DNA of 64,000 nucleotides from Asinibacterium sp. OR53 (GTDB lineage Bacteria > Bacteroidota > Bacteroidia > Chitinophagales > Chitinophagaceae): positions 620,001-684,000 of the forward strand of contig NZ_KI911562.1 in NCBI RefSeq assembly GCF_000515315.1. Reading direction: 5' to 3'. The translations under genes were made by a program, and so were the position numbers. This document shows positions 1 through 8,239 of the stretch, one piece after another. Within the stretch, counting starts at the first letter, position 1. Each line of letters begins with the position of its first letter. The notes beneath the pieces were generated by a model, which saw only the letters and a program-made list of their open reading frames with translations, was not told the DNA's origin and ran no database searches.

Positions 1-6
1 GCAAGT

Positions 7-621
7 ATGATTAATCGCAGGATACATAAAAAACTAATTACAGCAGCCGTGATCACCGGCTGCTTTTTTATGTTTGCCTGCGAAAATGATGTGAATGAAG
101 TGAGAGCGTTGGGTAAGAGAAAGCCTGGTGTTGATGAAGGAAGCAAAATTGAAAGTTACCTGAGTGTAGGAGGCCACATGCGGGCCAAGCTTACTGCACC
201 TGTGATGCTGAGTTTCCAGGGCGATAGCGCACGCAAAGCCGAATTCCCTAAAACGCTGCACGTTGATTTTTATAATGACAGCCTGGTAATCGAAAGCCAG
301 CTCGGCGCCAAATACGGGCGCTACCTTGAAGGAGAAAGCAAAGTATTTCTGAAAGACAGTGTGGTAGCGTTCAATATCAAAGGAGATACACTGTTTGCCA
401 AAGAACTTTACTGGGACCAGTCCCTCGGCCAGTTCCATACCGATAAAGAAGTGACCATCAGTCAACGTACCCCCCGCCAAAAACTGATCGGACTGAAAGG
501 CATCCGCTGCAACCAGGATTTATCGAACATTACATTGTTCGACCTCAAGCCCGGCAGCTTTTTCATTGTTCCCGACAGCACTTCTACGGCTAAAGACACA
601 AGTAAAACTGTAATAAAGTAA
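7..621 (+). CDS. lptC: LptC-like LPS export lipoprotein
   Basis: Predicted periplasmic component of the Lpt bridge, which moves lipopolysaccharide from the inner-membrane ABC transporter towards the outer membrane. The 204-residue product has a short basic N-terminus, a hydrophobic stretch and a lipobox ending at Cys25 (F-M-F-A-C), followed by the END-x-x-EV segment typical of Bacteroidota LptC. The body has the alternating short beta segments of the LptC/OstA fold (roughly residues 55-190). The family assignment rests on overall pattern. The ATG lies 7 bases from the window edge, so upstream operon partners are not visible. It is followed by a 160-bp gap holding a palindromic repeat. Confidence 0.8.
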   Translation: MINRRIHKKLITAAVITGCFFMFACENDVNEVRALGKRKPGVDEGSKIESYLSVGGHMRAKLTAPVMLSFQGDSARKAEFPKTLHVDFYNDSLVIESQLGAKYGRYLEGESKVFLKDSVVAFNIKGDTLFAKELYWDQSLGQFHTDKEVTISQRTPRQKLIGLKGIRCNQDLSNITLFDLKPGSFFIVPDSTSTAKDTSKTVIK

Positions 622-646
622 ATTGCGAATGGATGAGTTCAAAGAA

Positions 647-748
647 CGTCATCCTGAGTGAGCGAAGCGAATCGAAGGACCTACCGAACATTCAGGCAGA
701 TCCCTCGACTGCGCTCAGGATAACGACCAACAAACACTCAGGATGACG
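647..748. repeat. Palindromic intergenic repeat element
   Basis: An imperfect palindromic element fills the gap between lptC and the aldo/keto reductase gene. The outer ends are a perfect 14-bp inverted repeat, CGTCATCCTGAGTG (647-660) and CACTCAGGATGACG (735-748). A further inner arm GCGCTCAGGAT (711-721) can also pair with the left ATCCTGAG. The sequence resembles the short CGTCATCCTGAG-type dispersed repeats seen between genes in many Bacteroidota genomes (from memory, not searched). It is probably a non-autonomous mobile or REP-like element, and its transcript could fold into a hairpin. Confidence 0.7.
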
Positions 749-782
749 CGTCAATCAATTATTAAATCAAAAATAGAAAAGT

Positions 783-1772
783 ATGGAATATCGCAGGATG
801 GGCAAGACCGGCCTTCAACTCAGCATACTCAGTTACGGAAGCTGGGTAACCTTTCACAAGCAAATCAACGATGGCATTGCCGATGAATTGATGGGACTTG
901 CTTACGACGCCGGCATTAATTTTTTCGACAATGCAGAAGCGTATGCATTAGGCGAAAGTGAGCAAATGATGGGCCGGGTATTGAAGAAAAAAAACTGGGA
1001 CCGCACCTCCTATACCCTTTCTTCCAAAGCGTATTTCGGCTGGAGAGGTAAACAAAACAAGCCCAACCAGACCGGCCTCAGCCGCAAACACCTGGTAGAA
1101 GCCTGCCATGAAGCCTTGCAACGGCTGCAGACAGACTACCTGGATATTTATTTCTGCCACCGTCCCGATCCCGCCGTACCTATTGAAGAAGTGGTATGGA
1201 CCATGCATAACCTGATACAGCAGGGCAAAGTGTTGTATTGGGGCACCAGCCAGTGGAGCGGTGCAGAGATCATGGAAGCCCATCGCGCAGCGCAACAGTA
1301 TCACCTCATCGCTCCTACGGTTGAGCAACCGCAATACAATATGTTCGAACGTTTTAAGATGGAGCAGGATTACTTGCCGGTATTCAGGAACGTTGGACTG
1401 GGTACTACCATCTGGAGTCCGCTCGCCGCCGGTTTCCTTACAGGCAAATACAACAATGGTATTCCGGAAGGATCGAGACTGGCATTGGAAGGATTCGACT
1501 GGTTAAAAGACCGCTGGGTGCAGGAAGCCAAAATAGAAAAGGCGAAGCAATTACTACTCCTGGCCAACGAACTAGGTGTATCCCTTGCCAGTCTGGCCAT
1601 TGCCTGGACCATTCACAACCCGCATGTAACCACTGCTATCCTGGGCGCTACAAAAGCATCGCAACTGGAAGAAAATTTGAAAGCACTGGACGCTTTGCCA
1701 CTGCTTACTGCAGAAGTAATGGAGCGGATTGAAAAAATATTACAGAACAAGCCGGTGATGGATCTTTCCTGA
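783..1772 (+). CDS. Aldo/keto reductase, K+ channel beta-subunit type
   Basis: Cytosolic NADPH-dependent oxidoreductase of the aldo/keto reductase superfamily, 329 residues, the usual length for the voltage-gated potassium channel beta-subunit/YghZ branch. Visible marks are the N-terminal M-G-K-T-G-L-Q-L-S motif and the tetrad Asp and Tyr in FDNAEAY. The tetrad Lys is in SSKAYF and the His in YFCHRPD. The C-terminal half carries an AILGATKASQLEENL coenzyme-binding helix. The physiological substrate cannot be read from sequence; detoxification of aldehydes is the usual role. It stands alone between lptC and the large TPR gene, 23 bp upstream of the latter. Confidence 0.88.
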   Translation: MEYRRMGKTGLQLSILSYGSWVTFHKQINDGIADELMGLAYDAGINFFDNAEAYALGESEQMMGRVLKKKNWDRTSYTLSSKAYFGWRGKQNKPNQTGLSRKHLVEACHEALQRLQTDYLDIYFCHRPDPAVPIEEVVWTMHNLIQQGKVLYWGTSQWSGAEIMEAHRAAQQYHLIAPTVEQPQYNMFERFKMEQDYLPVFRNVGLGTTIWSPLAAGFLTGKYNNGIPEGSRLALEGFDWLKDRWVQEAKIEKAKQLLLLANELGVSLASLAIAWTIHNPHVTTAILGATKASQLEENLKALDALPLLTAEVMERIEKILQNKPVMDLS

Positions 1773-1795
1773 GACGATTAAACACTGATCACAAC

Positions 1796-4700
1796 ATGAG
1801 ATTCTTTATCCTGTGCATACTTACCTGTTCCCTGTCGCTTGTCCATGCGCAGCATTTTCAACAGGCGTTATCATTGTTAACTGAGAATAAAAGAACCGAA
1901 GCCAAAGCAGCGCTTACTCCCTTCATCAATAATCCATCTGAATCGCAGCAGGCATTGCTTTCACTGACACTGTTGGAATTGAACAACTCGCATTTCGATG
2001 AGGCCCTTGCCTATTTCAATCGTTATGTTCAGCAGAGCAACAATCCTTATCCTTATATCTATGCACTTTGGAGCACCGGTATTTTTTCTGCCACCACGCC
2101 TAAGTCGGAACCACTGTTAGACAGTTTCATGAATAAGATAGCCGGTGATGAAAAAGCACCGCTGGCCATGAGAGCTATGGCTTATGATAATATGGCGCAG
2201 CGGATCGAGAACGGTCCGAAGTTCAAAGAGGCCCTGGCGCTTTACAACCGCATCGGAGATATCCGTAACTGGTCTTCTGTAGGTGTATTCGAAAATATTT
2301 CGGCAAGTGGTTTCAATAAAGATTTCGGTGTACTGACCCATCCCGAGCCAGGCTATGTTTTTAAGAACAGTACCGGCGCCGATGTAAGCTGGTTCACGAT
2401 TCCCGATGCCCGGAACGACCGCTGGCTCGATCTTACTTTTCATTACGATGTATCCAATGCCATTATCTATTCACAAACATTCCTTCAATCCGATGCCGAT
2501 AAGGATGTAAAAATGCTGTTGGGTGTTTCAGGATCGGTGAAAGTATGGATCAATGATTTCCTGGTATTGAGTGAAGAGGAGGAACGCAATACCGACCTGG
2601 ATGTTTATACCGCTGCCGTAAAACTGCAAAAAGGCGTGAACCGTATACTGATCCAGTCGGGCTCGAGCGAGATCGACAAATCGAATTTCCTGCTCAGGTT
2701 TGCCGATATGAACGATCATCTGCTCACCAATTTCACTTCCACTGCTGCATACAGTCCTTATCAGAAAGCCCTTCCGTATAAAGTTGAACGCTATCCGTTC
2801 TTTGCAGAAGCCTATTTCCAGCAACTCACTGCCGGCAAGGCCAACGATCTGCTCAACGCACTCATGCTGGCTTATACCTACAAACACAACGACGCCCGTT
2901 TTGAAGCCGCCGGCATCAACAGCAAACTCAAACAGCAATTTCCACGCAGCACCATTGTTTCTGAATTGATGACCGAAGCATATAGCCGCGACAACAACAA
3001 TACCGATCTCACCCGCGAATTGGAATTCATCAAATCGAACGACTCGCTGAGTCTTTATGGCCTCATGCTCAATTACAGTGAAGCATTCAACAAGGAAGAA
3101 TACGACGAAGCCAGGAGATTGCTGAACAAACGGATTGAAATTTATGGCGATAATGAAGACACCGAGTACAAGCAACTGGAATTGCTGGTAAAAAGAAGCG
3201 ATATCGAAGGACTGATCAAAGAACTGGAAAAAGCCTATCAGCGCTATCCCGACAATGTTTCATTCGCCAACATGAAATACAACCTCGAGGCCAATGTGAA
3301 CAAAGACAAGAGTAAAGCCGATACAGTGCTTGAAACTTTCCTGAACAACCATTATAACGAACAACTGCTTGACATACTGGTGAATGATAAGATGGCCCTT
3401 GGCAAAAAAGAAGAAGCCATGCAAATGCTCGCTGCAGTGGTTGAAAAAAAACCTTATGCCATCAAACAATACACCCGTATTGCCGATAAGTATTTTGAAT
3501 TGCAGGACTATGCAAAAGCCGCGCAGTGGGAACAGAAAGCCATTGCCAGGGCTCCGTTCGCAGGCGAATTCCATCACAACCTCGGCCTCATACAAAGCGC
3601 TGCCGGCAAGAACGCAGATGCTATTGGTTCGCTGACCAAAGCCATCCAGTATAACCCCAGTAATTATGCGGCCAGGCGCAAACTGAATGAACTCCAGGGT
3701 AAGAAAGACCTGTTTGCCAATTTCAAGGAAACCGATATACAGGCGTTGTATAAAGCTGCACCCAAAGCCGATGCTTATCCGAACGACAACAGCATTTACC
3801 TGCTCAGGGATTTGCAGGAAGTGATCTATGCAGAGAATGGCGCTTCTGAAGAAAAATACCAATACCTCGTTAAGATATTCAACCAGGCCGGTATCGACGC
3901 CTGGAAAGAGATCAGCATCCCATACAATGGCTATACACAACGGCTCATCATCCTCAAAGCCGATATCCTCAAAAAAGACGGAAGCCGTGTGCAGGCAGAA
4001 AGGAGAGACAATGAGGTGGTGTTCTCTTCACTGGAAACAGGTGATGCTGTTTACATCAGCTATAAATTGGAAAATGCATTCTCCGGTAAACTGGCAGAGC
4101 ATTTCTGGCAAGAATTTACTTTCAACAGCGGCTATCCCGTAAAGCAGGCATCTTTCAGCATGATCGTTCCGGCCGGTCGCCAGTTTCATTATAAACTGTA
4201 CAACAGTTCTATTGAGCCCGTCATTACCAGCATCGACGATCATTTTAAAATGTACAGTTGGGAAATCAAAGACAATCCACGGGTAGAAACAGAAGCGTAT
4301 ATGCCTGTTTTCTCCGACATCAGTCAGCGTATTGTGGTTTCATCCATTCCCGATTGGAATTATATCCGGAACTGGTATAACGACCTGAGCACCGTAAAAC
4401 TCAAGGCCGATTTTGCCATCAAAGAAAAAGTAAAGGAATTACTGGCTGGCAAAGAAAACACCAGCGATCTTGTTAAAGCAAAGATCATCTACAATTATAT
4501 CCAGGATAATTTCAATTACAGCGATGTGCCCTTCCTGCACAGCGCCCTCACGCCGCAACGGGCCAGCCGCACGCTAAGCAGTAAGCTGGGCGATTGCAAA
4601 GACCTTTCGGTGCTCTTTACCAGCATGGCCCGGGAAGCCGGTCTTCAATCGAACCTTGTGCTGGTACTCACCAGGGACCAAGGAGACAATGGCCTCGATC

Positions 4701-5536
4701 TTCCCATGATCGGGTTTAATCATTGTATTGCCCAGTTGCATTCGGGTGGAAAGAATTACCTGGTGGAGCTCACCAATAACCAACTGCCCTTTGCGGCCAT
4801 GTCAACCAACCTGATCCATGCCAATGGACTGCCCATTGTGAAAGACAGCATTAGCCAGGTAAAGCTGGAAAAACTCGATACGCGCAACCGCAGCATCAAC
4901 AGCGTTACCCGTGCCTGCACCATCCGGCTGAACGGCAGCAAAGCCGATATCACCCGCAGCAACAGCAGCACAGGAGCCGAAGCCAGCAGGATGAGGGGCA
5001 GCTACCGCCATCAAAGCAATGACGACAGGAACAAGCAACTGACCAGCTCGCTCAGCAACGAATTTGCCAAGAATATAATGCTGCAGCAATTGAGTTTCAG
5101 TAACCTCGACAATCTCTCCGATACGGTAAAAATGAATTATCATTTCTCGGTCGATAATTATACCAGCGAGGTAGCGGGCATGCAGATCTTCTCATTCCCC
5201 TGGGTAGATACTTATGGCTCCCTTGGTTTTGTATCCATGGAAAAAAGGCAATTCCCCATTGCTCTGTGGAGTGTGAGCAGCACACCTGCCGATAAGGAAG
5301 TGATCACTTTTATACTTCCTGCGGGTAAAAAGCTGATAGAAGCACCCAAAAATGTTAGCTACAGTTGCCCTGCACTCAATTATAGCCTGCATTTTGAAGT
5401 CAAGCCCGATAGGGTCATTGCTACAAGGGAAGTAAAATACCTGGCAGAAGAAGTCCCCACCAGTGAATTTGCAGCATTCAAAGAAGTGCTCAATAAAATG
5501 GTGGCGGCAGACAAAAAGCAGATCGCATTCAAATAA
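1796..5536 (+). CDS. Exported TPR / DUF3857 / transglutaminase-like protein
   Basis: A 1246-residue exported protein with a signal peptide (about residues 1-18, cleavage after VHA). Roughly residues 20-640 are tetratricopeptide-like helical repeats interrupted by a beta-rich segment (about 150-310). Residues about 650-850 match the DUF3857 pattern. A transglutaminase-like core follows (about 880-1010) with the papain-type Cys934 in GDCKD and His976 in FNHCIA. This domain order is common in Bacteroidota periplasmic proteins of unknown function. Whether the core is a protease, a cross-linker or only a binding module is open. It is probably read as an independent gene or together with the downstream membrane protein 27 bp away. 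Confidence 0.85.
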   Translation: MRFFILCILTCSLSLVHAQHFQQALSLLTENKRTEAKAALTPFINNPSESQQALLSLTLLELNNSHFDEALAYFNRYVQQSNNPYPYIYALWSTGIFSATTPKSEPLLDSFMNKIAGDEKAPLAMRAMAYDNMAQRIENGPKFKEALALYNRIGDIRNWSSVGVFENISASGFNKDFGVLTHPEPGYVFKNSTGADVSWFTIPDARNDRWLDLTFHYDVSNAIIYSQTFLQSDADKDVKMLLGVSGSVKVWINDFLVLSEEEERNTDLDVYTAAVKLQKGVNRILIQSGSSEIDKSNFLLRFADMNDHLLTNFTSTAAYSPYQKALPYKVERYPFFAEAYFQQLTAGKANDLLNALMLAYTYKHNDARFEAAGINSKLKQQFPRSTIVSELMTEAYSRDNNNTDLTRELEFIKSNDSLSLYGLMLNYSEAFNKEEYDEARRLLNKRIEIYGDNEDTEYKQLELLVKRSDIEGLIKELEKAYQRYPDNVSFANMKYNLEANVNKDKSKADTVLETFLNNHYNEQLLDILVNDKMALGKKEEAMQMLAAVVEKKPYAIKQYTRIADKYFELQDYAKAAQWEQKAIARAPFAGEFHHNLGLIQSAAGKNADAIGSLTKAIQYNPSNYAARRKLNELQGKKDLFANFKETDIQALYKAAPKADAYPNDNSIYLLRDLQEVIYAENGASEEKYQYLVKIFNQAGIDAWKEISIPYNGYTQRLIILKADILKKDGSRVQAERRDNEVVFSSLETGDAVYISYKLENAFSGKLAEHFWQEFTFNSGYPVKQASFSMIVPAGRQFHYKLYNSSIEPVITSIDDHFKMYSWEIKDNPRVETEAYMPVFSDISQRIVVSSIPDWNYIRNWYNDLSTVKLKADFAIKEKVKELLAGKENTSDLVKAKIIYNYIQDNFNYSDVPFLHSALTPQRASRTLSSKLGDCKDLSVLFTSMAREAGLQSNLVLVLTRDQGDNGLDLPMIGFNHCIAQLHSGGKNYLVELTNNQLPFAAMSTNLIHANGLPIVKDSISQVKLEKLDTRNRSINSVTRACTIRLNGSKADITRSNSSTGAEASRMRGSYRHQSNDDRNKQLTSSLSNEFAKNIMLQQLSFSNLDNLSDTVKMNYHFSVDNYTSEVAGMQIFSFPWVDTYGSLGFVSMEKRQFPIALWSVSSTPADKEVITFILPAGKKLIEAPKNVSYSCPALNYSLHFEVKPDRVIATREVKYLAEEVPTSEFAAFKEVLNKMVAADKKQIAFK

Positions 5537-5563
5537 ATCGATTATTTTTTCTATTTTTCCTAT

Positions 5564-6823
5564 ATGTCTGAACTCTATACCCTGATATGGATAGGAGTGA
5601 CCCTCATACTGATCGGTTTTTTTGCCGGCTACGAGATCGCCTTTGTCACGGCCAACCGCCTGAGCATTGAGCTGAAAAAGAAGCAGGGGAAAAAAAGCGG
5701 ACTTATCCTTTCCGGTTTCATTGAACAGCCTGCCAAATTCATTGGCAGTTGCCTAATAGGACTCAATGTATTCCTGGTCATCTACGGATTGCTTTTCGAT
5801 GGCTTCCTGAAAAGTATCGCCTGGAACCCCCTGCACGTAAAAAACGAATTCCTCAAACTCTTCATCGACACACTGGTTTCTTCCCTGGTGGTACTGGTGT
5901 TCGGCGAATTCATTCCCAAAGCCATCTTCCGGGCACGTAACGATGCCCTGCTGAGTTTTTTTGCTCCCGTTGCCCAGTTCTTTCATTCGGTATTTCAACC
6001 GCTGACCAACACATTTGTAGAAATTTCGCAATGGATACTGAAATATATTTTCAATGTAAGGGTCAATGAAAAAACAGATGCTTTTACCAAAGTAGACCTG
6101 GAACATTTCTTCCAGCAAACCAAAGAACAGGATGAAGACAACCAGGAGCTCAATACTGAGCTTTTTGAGAATGCCCTCAGCCTGCCCACCGTAAAGATCA
6201 GGCAATGCCTGGTTCCCAGAACCGAAATCGAAGGCATTGAAGTCAATATACCGCTGGAGAAACTGCGGCACCGGTTCATAGAAACGCGGTTAAGCAAACT
6301 CGTGGTGTACGACGATACCGTAGATAATATCCTGGGCTATGTGCACCAGATAGACCTGTTCAAGAAGCCTGATTCTATTCAAAGTGTACTGCACCCCATC
6401 ATGGCCGTTCCCGAAAGCATGAGCGCAGCCGACCTCATCAATAAATTCACCAAAGAAAGAAAAAGCATTGCCTGGGTAGTAGATGAATTCGGCGGCACAG
6501 CCGGTATCGTTACCATGGAAGATGTGCTGGAAGAGATCTTTGGCGAGATCAAGGATGAATACGATGTGGAGGAATTCGTGGAAAATAAGCTGGCCGATGA
6601 CGAATTCATTTTCAGCGGCCGCCTCGAACTCGATTACCTGAATGAAAAATATGATATGGAGTTCCCCGTCTCCGAATCCGAAACCCTGAGCGGGTACATC
6701 ATCAATGCCCATGAAACCATTCCCAAGCAGAAAGAGACCATTATCATAGGTGATTACCGTTTCGACATCCTCAATGTGAGCGATACCCGCATCGAAATGG
6801 TTAAAATGAAAATACTCCGGTAA
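5564..6823 (+). CDS. CorC/HlyC-family CNNM-CBS membrane protein
   Basis: Inner-membrane protein of 419 residues. An N-terminal CNNM/DUF21 domain with about three or four hydrophobic segments (1-145) precedes a paired CBS domain region (about 205-330, including the IAWVVDEFGGTAGIVTMEDVLEEIFGEI segment in two pieces). A C-terminal CorC/HlyC domain lies at about 345-419. Family members are linked to magnesium/cobalt efflux; some Bacteroidota paralogues (GldE) are tied to gliding motility. Sequence alone does not decide between these. It lies 27 bp after the transglutaminase gene and 52 bp before tatC, which has its own predicted -7 box. Confidence 0.85.
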   Translation: MSELYTLIWIGVTLILIGFFAGYEIAFVTANRLSIELKKKQGKKSGLILSGFIEQPAKFIGSCLIGLNVFLVIYGLLFDGFLKSIAWNPLHVKNEFLKLFIDTLVSSLVVLVFGEFIPKAIFRARNDALLSFFAPVAQFFHSVFQPLTNTFVEISQWILKYIFNVRVNEKTDAFTKVDLEHFFQQTKEQDEDNQELNTELFENALSLPTVKIRQCLVPRTEIEGIEVNIPLEKLRHRFIETRLSKLVVYDDTVDNILGYVHQIDLFKKPDSIQSVLHPIMAVPESMSAADLINKFTKERKSIAWVVDEFGGTAGIVTMEDVLEEIFGEIKDEYDVEEFVENKLADDEFIFSGRLELDYLNEKYDMEFPVSESETLSGYIINAHETIPKQKETIIIGDYRFDILNVSDTRIEMVKMKILR

Positions 6824-6840
6824 TATATCCTGCTTCCCTT

Positions 6841-6848
6841 TAACTTTG
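6841..6848 (+). promoter_or_regulatory. -7 promoter box TAACTTTG upstream of tatC
   Basis: Matches the Bacteroidota sigma-ABfr -7 consensus TAnnTTTG exactly, 27 bases before the chosen tatC start. No clear -33 TTG was seen at the expected distance. Confidence 0.55.
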
Positions 6849-6875
6849 CCCACTCTTAACAGTCAAAGCAAAGCA

Positions 6876-7733
6876 ATGGCATTATTGGATAGAAACAGGG
6901 GTGGCGGATTGGCCGATATGACCTTTATCGATCACCTCGAGGAATTACGGATGCATATCATCCGTTCGGTGCTCGCCATACTCGTCATGGCCATCGTAAT
7001 ATTTGTGTACCGTAACTGGATATTCGATTATATCATTACCGGTCCTATCAATCCCAATTTCATCAGTTACCGGGTGCTTTGCCAGTTCAGCCATTGGGCC
7101 CACATGGGCGATGCGCTTTGCATGCCCCCGGTAAAAGTGAACATGCAAAGCAACTCCTTTGGAGGCCAGTTCATTGGCAGCATCAGCATGTCGTTCATCC
7201 TGGGATTTATTATGGCTTTCCCTTATATATTCTGGGAATTCTGGCGTTTTGTGAAACCGGCCCTTAAAGAAAATGAACTGCGCACCACCCGCTTTGTGAT
7301 CTTCTGGGTATCCTTTTTCTTTTTCCTGGGCGCTGCTTTCGGGTTCTTCCTGTTAGGTCCGTTTACCTTTAACTTCCTGGCCGGCTTCCAGTTGGGCACA
7401 CAGGGCACCCTGGTTACTTTCCCTACCCTTTCAGATTATCTCGATAACCTCACCAATATCATCCTTGGCTGCGGACTGGCTTTCGAGCTGCCGGTACTGG
7501 CTTATGCACTCACCCGTATTGGACTGATCACACCTTTTTTCCTGAAGAAAACCAGGAAATACGCTATTGTGGTCATCCTCATCCTTGCAGCTTTTATTAC
7601 GCCCAGTCCCGACTGGATGAGCCAAACCATTGTATTCCTGCCGCTTTATGCGCTGTATGAGCTGAGCATCATTCTTTCTGTAAGGGTTTACAAGGAAGAG
7701 CAGAAGCGCGAGCAGGAGGACGAATGGAGTTAA
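6876..7733 (+). CDS. tatC: Twin-arginine translocase subunit TatC
   Basis: Core membrane subunit of the Tat pathway, which exports folded, often cofactor-bearing proteins. The 285-residue product starts with the family signature ...MTFIDHLEELR, where the conserved Glu of the signal-peptide-binding surface lies. Six hydrophobic segments follow. The first periplasmic loop is longer than in E. coli TatC and contains two Cys. ATG at 6876 was preferred over a TTG 30 bases upstream, because that TTG overlaps a TAnnTTTG promoter box. No tatA/tatB lies next to it. A predicted Tat client (33891-35222) is present elsewhere in the window. Confidence 0.93.
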   Translation: MALLDRNRGGGLADMTFIDHLEELRMHIIRSVLAILVMAIVIFVYRNWIFDYIITGPINPNFISYRVLCQFSHWAHMGDALCMPPVKVNMQSNSFGGQFIGSISMSFILGFIMAFPYIFWEFWRFVKPALKENELRTTRFVIFWVSFFFFLGAAFGFFLLGPFTFNFLAGFQLGTQGTLVTFPTLSDYLDNLTNIILGCGLAFELPVLAYALTRIGLITPFFLKKTRKYAIVVILILAAFITPSPDWMSQTIVFLPLYALYELSIILSVRVYKEEQKREQEDEWS

Positions 7734-7741
7734 TAATTGAG

Positions 7742-7749
7742 TAACTTTG
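7742..7749 (+). promoter_or_regulatory. -7 promoter box TAACTTTG upstream of rpiB
   Basis: Exact TAnnTTTG match beginning 9 bases after the tatC stop codon and ending 20 bases before the rpiB ATG. It suggests that rpiB has its own promoter although it follows tatC closely. Confidence 0.55.
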
Positions 7750-7769
7750 CTTTAGAAAAGTAAGAGATC

Positions 7770-8225
7770 ATGAGCTTTGTTTTTGACCCCTCCAAACCGA
7801 TTGCGATCGGTAGCGACCATGCCGGTGTTGAATATAAGACCGTATTGGTTAAATGGCTGGCCGATAAAGGCTTTGAAGTGAAGGATTTCGGCACTTATAC
7901 AACCGATTCAGTAGACTATCCCGATTTTGCCCATCCCACAGCCGCCAGCGTTGAGAGCGGCGAATCTTCATTTGGTATTTTATTGTGCGGCAGCGCCAAT
8001 GGCGTGGCCATCACAGCCAACAAACACCAGCACGTCCGTGCCGGCCTCTGTTGGGAGAACGATGTAGCCCGGCTTGTCCGCATGCACAACAATGCCAACA
8101 TCATCTGTATCCCTGCCCGTTTTGTAGCCCTGGCCCTGGCCCAGCAGATGATCGAGAACTTTATGTCTACCCCTTTTGAGGGCGGACGGCACGCCACCCG
8201 CGTGAACAAGATTGCTTGTGCCTAA
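7770..8225 (+). CDS. rpiB: Ribose-5-phosphate isomerase B
   Basis: Interconverts ribose 5-phosphate and ribulose 5-phosphate in the pentose phosphate pathway. The 151-residue protein shows the RpiB/LacA pattern throughout: IGSDHAG near the N-terminus, the presumed catalytic Cys in LLCGSANG, ITANKHQHVRAGLC, and the RMHNNANI phosphate-binding segment. Length is typical. A signal-peptide-bearing peptidase gene begins 15 bp later but is probably functionally unrelated. The distant transketolase pair (57-59 kb) acts in the same pathway. Confidence 0.93.
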   Translation: MSFVFDPSKPIAIGSDHAGVEYKTVLVKWLADKGFEVKDFGTYTTDSVDYPDFAHPTAASVESGESSFGILLCGSANGVAITANKHQHVRAGLCWENDVARLVRMHNNANIICIPARFVALALAQQMIENFMSTPFEGGRHATRVNKIACA

Positions 8226-8239
8226 CAATAAACTACCAT

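Noticed and set aside
3260..3940. Long minus-strand open frame (226 codons) inside the large TPR gene
   Set aside because: It lies antisense to a well-supported gene, shows no domain and no promoter, and similar antisense frames occur throughout the high-coding-density left part.
6846..6875. Upstream TTG start for tatC
   Set aside because: The TTG forms part of an exact TAnnTTTG promoter box, and the added ten residues are not family-like; ATG at 6876 fits TatC alignments better.
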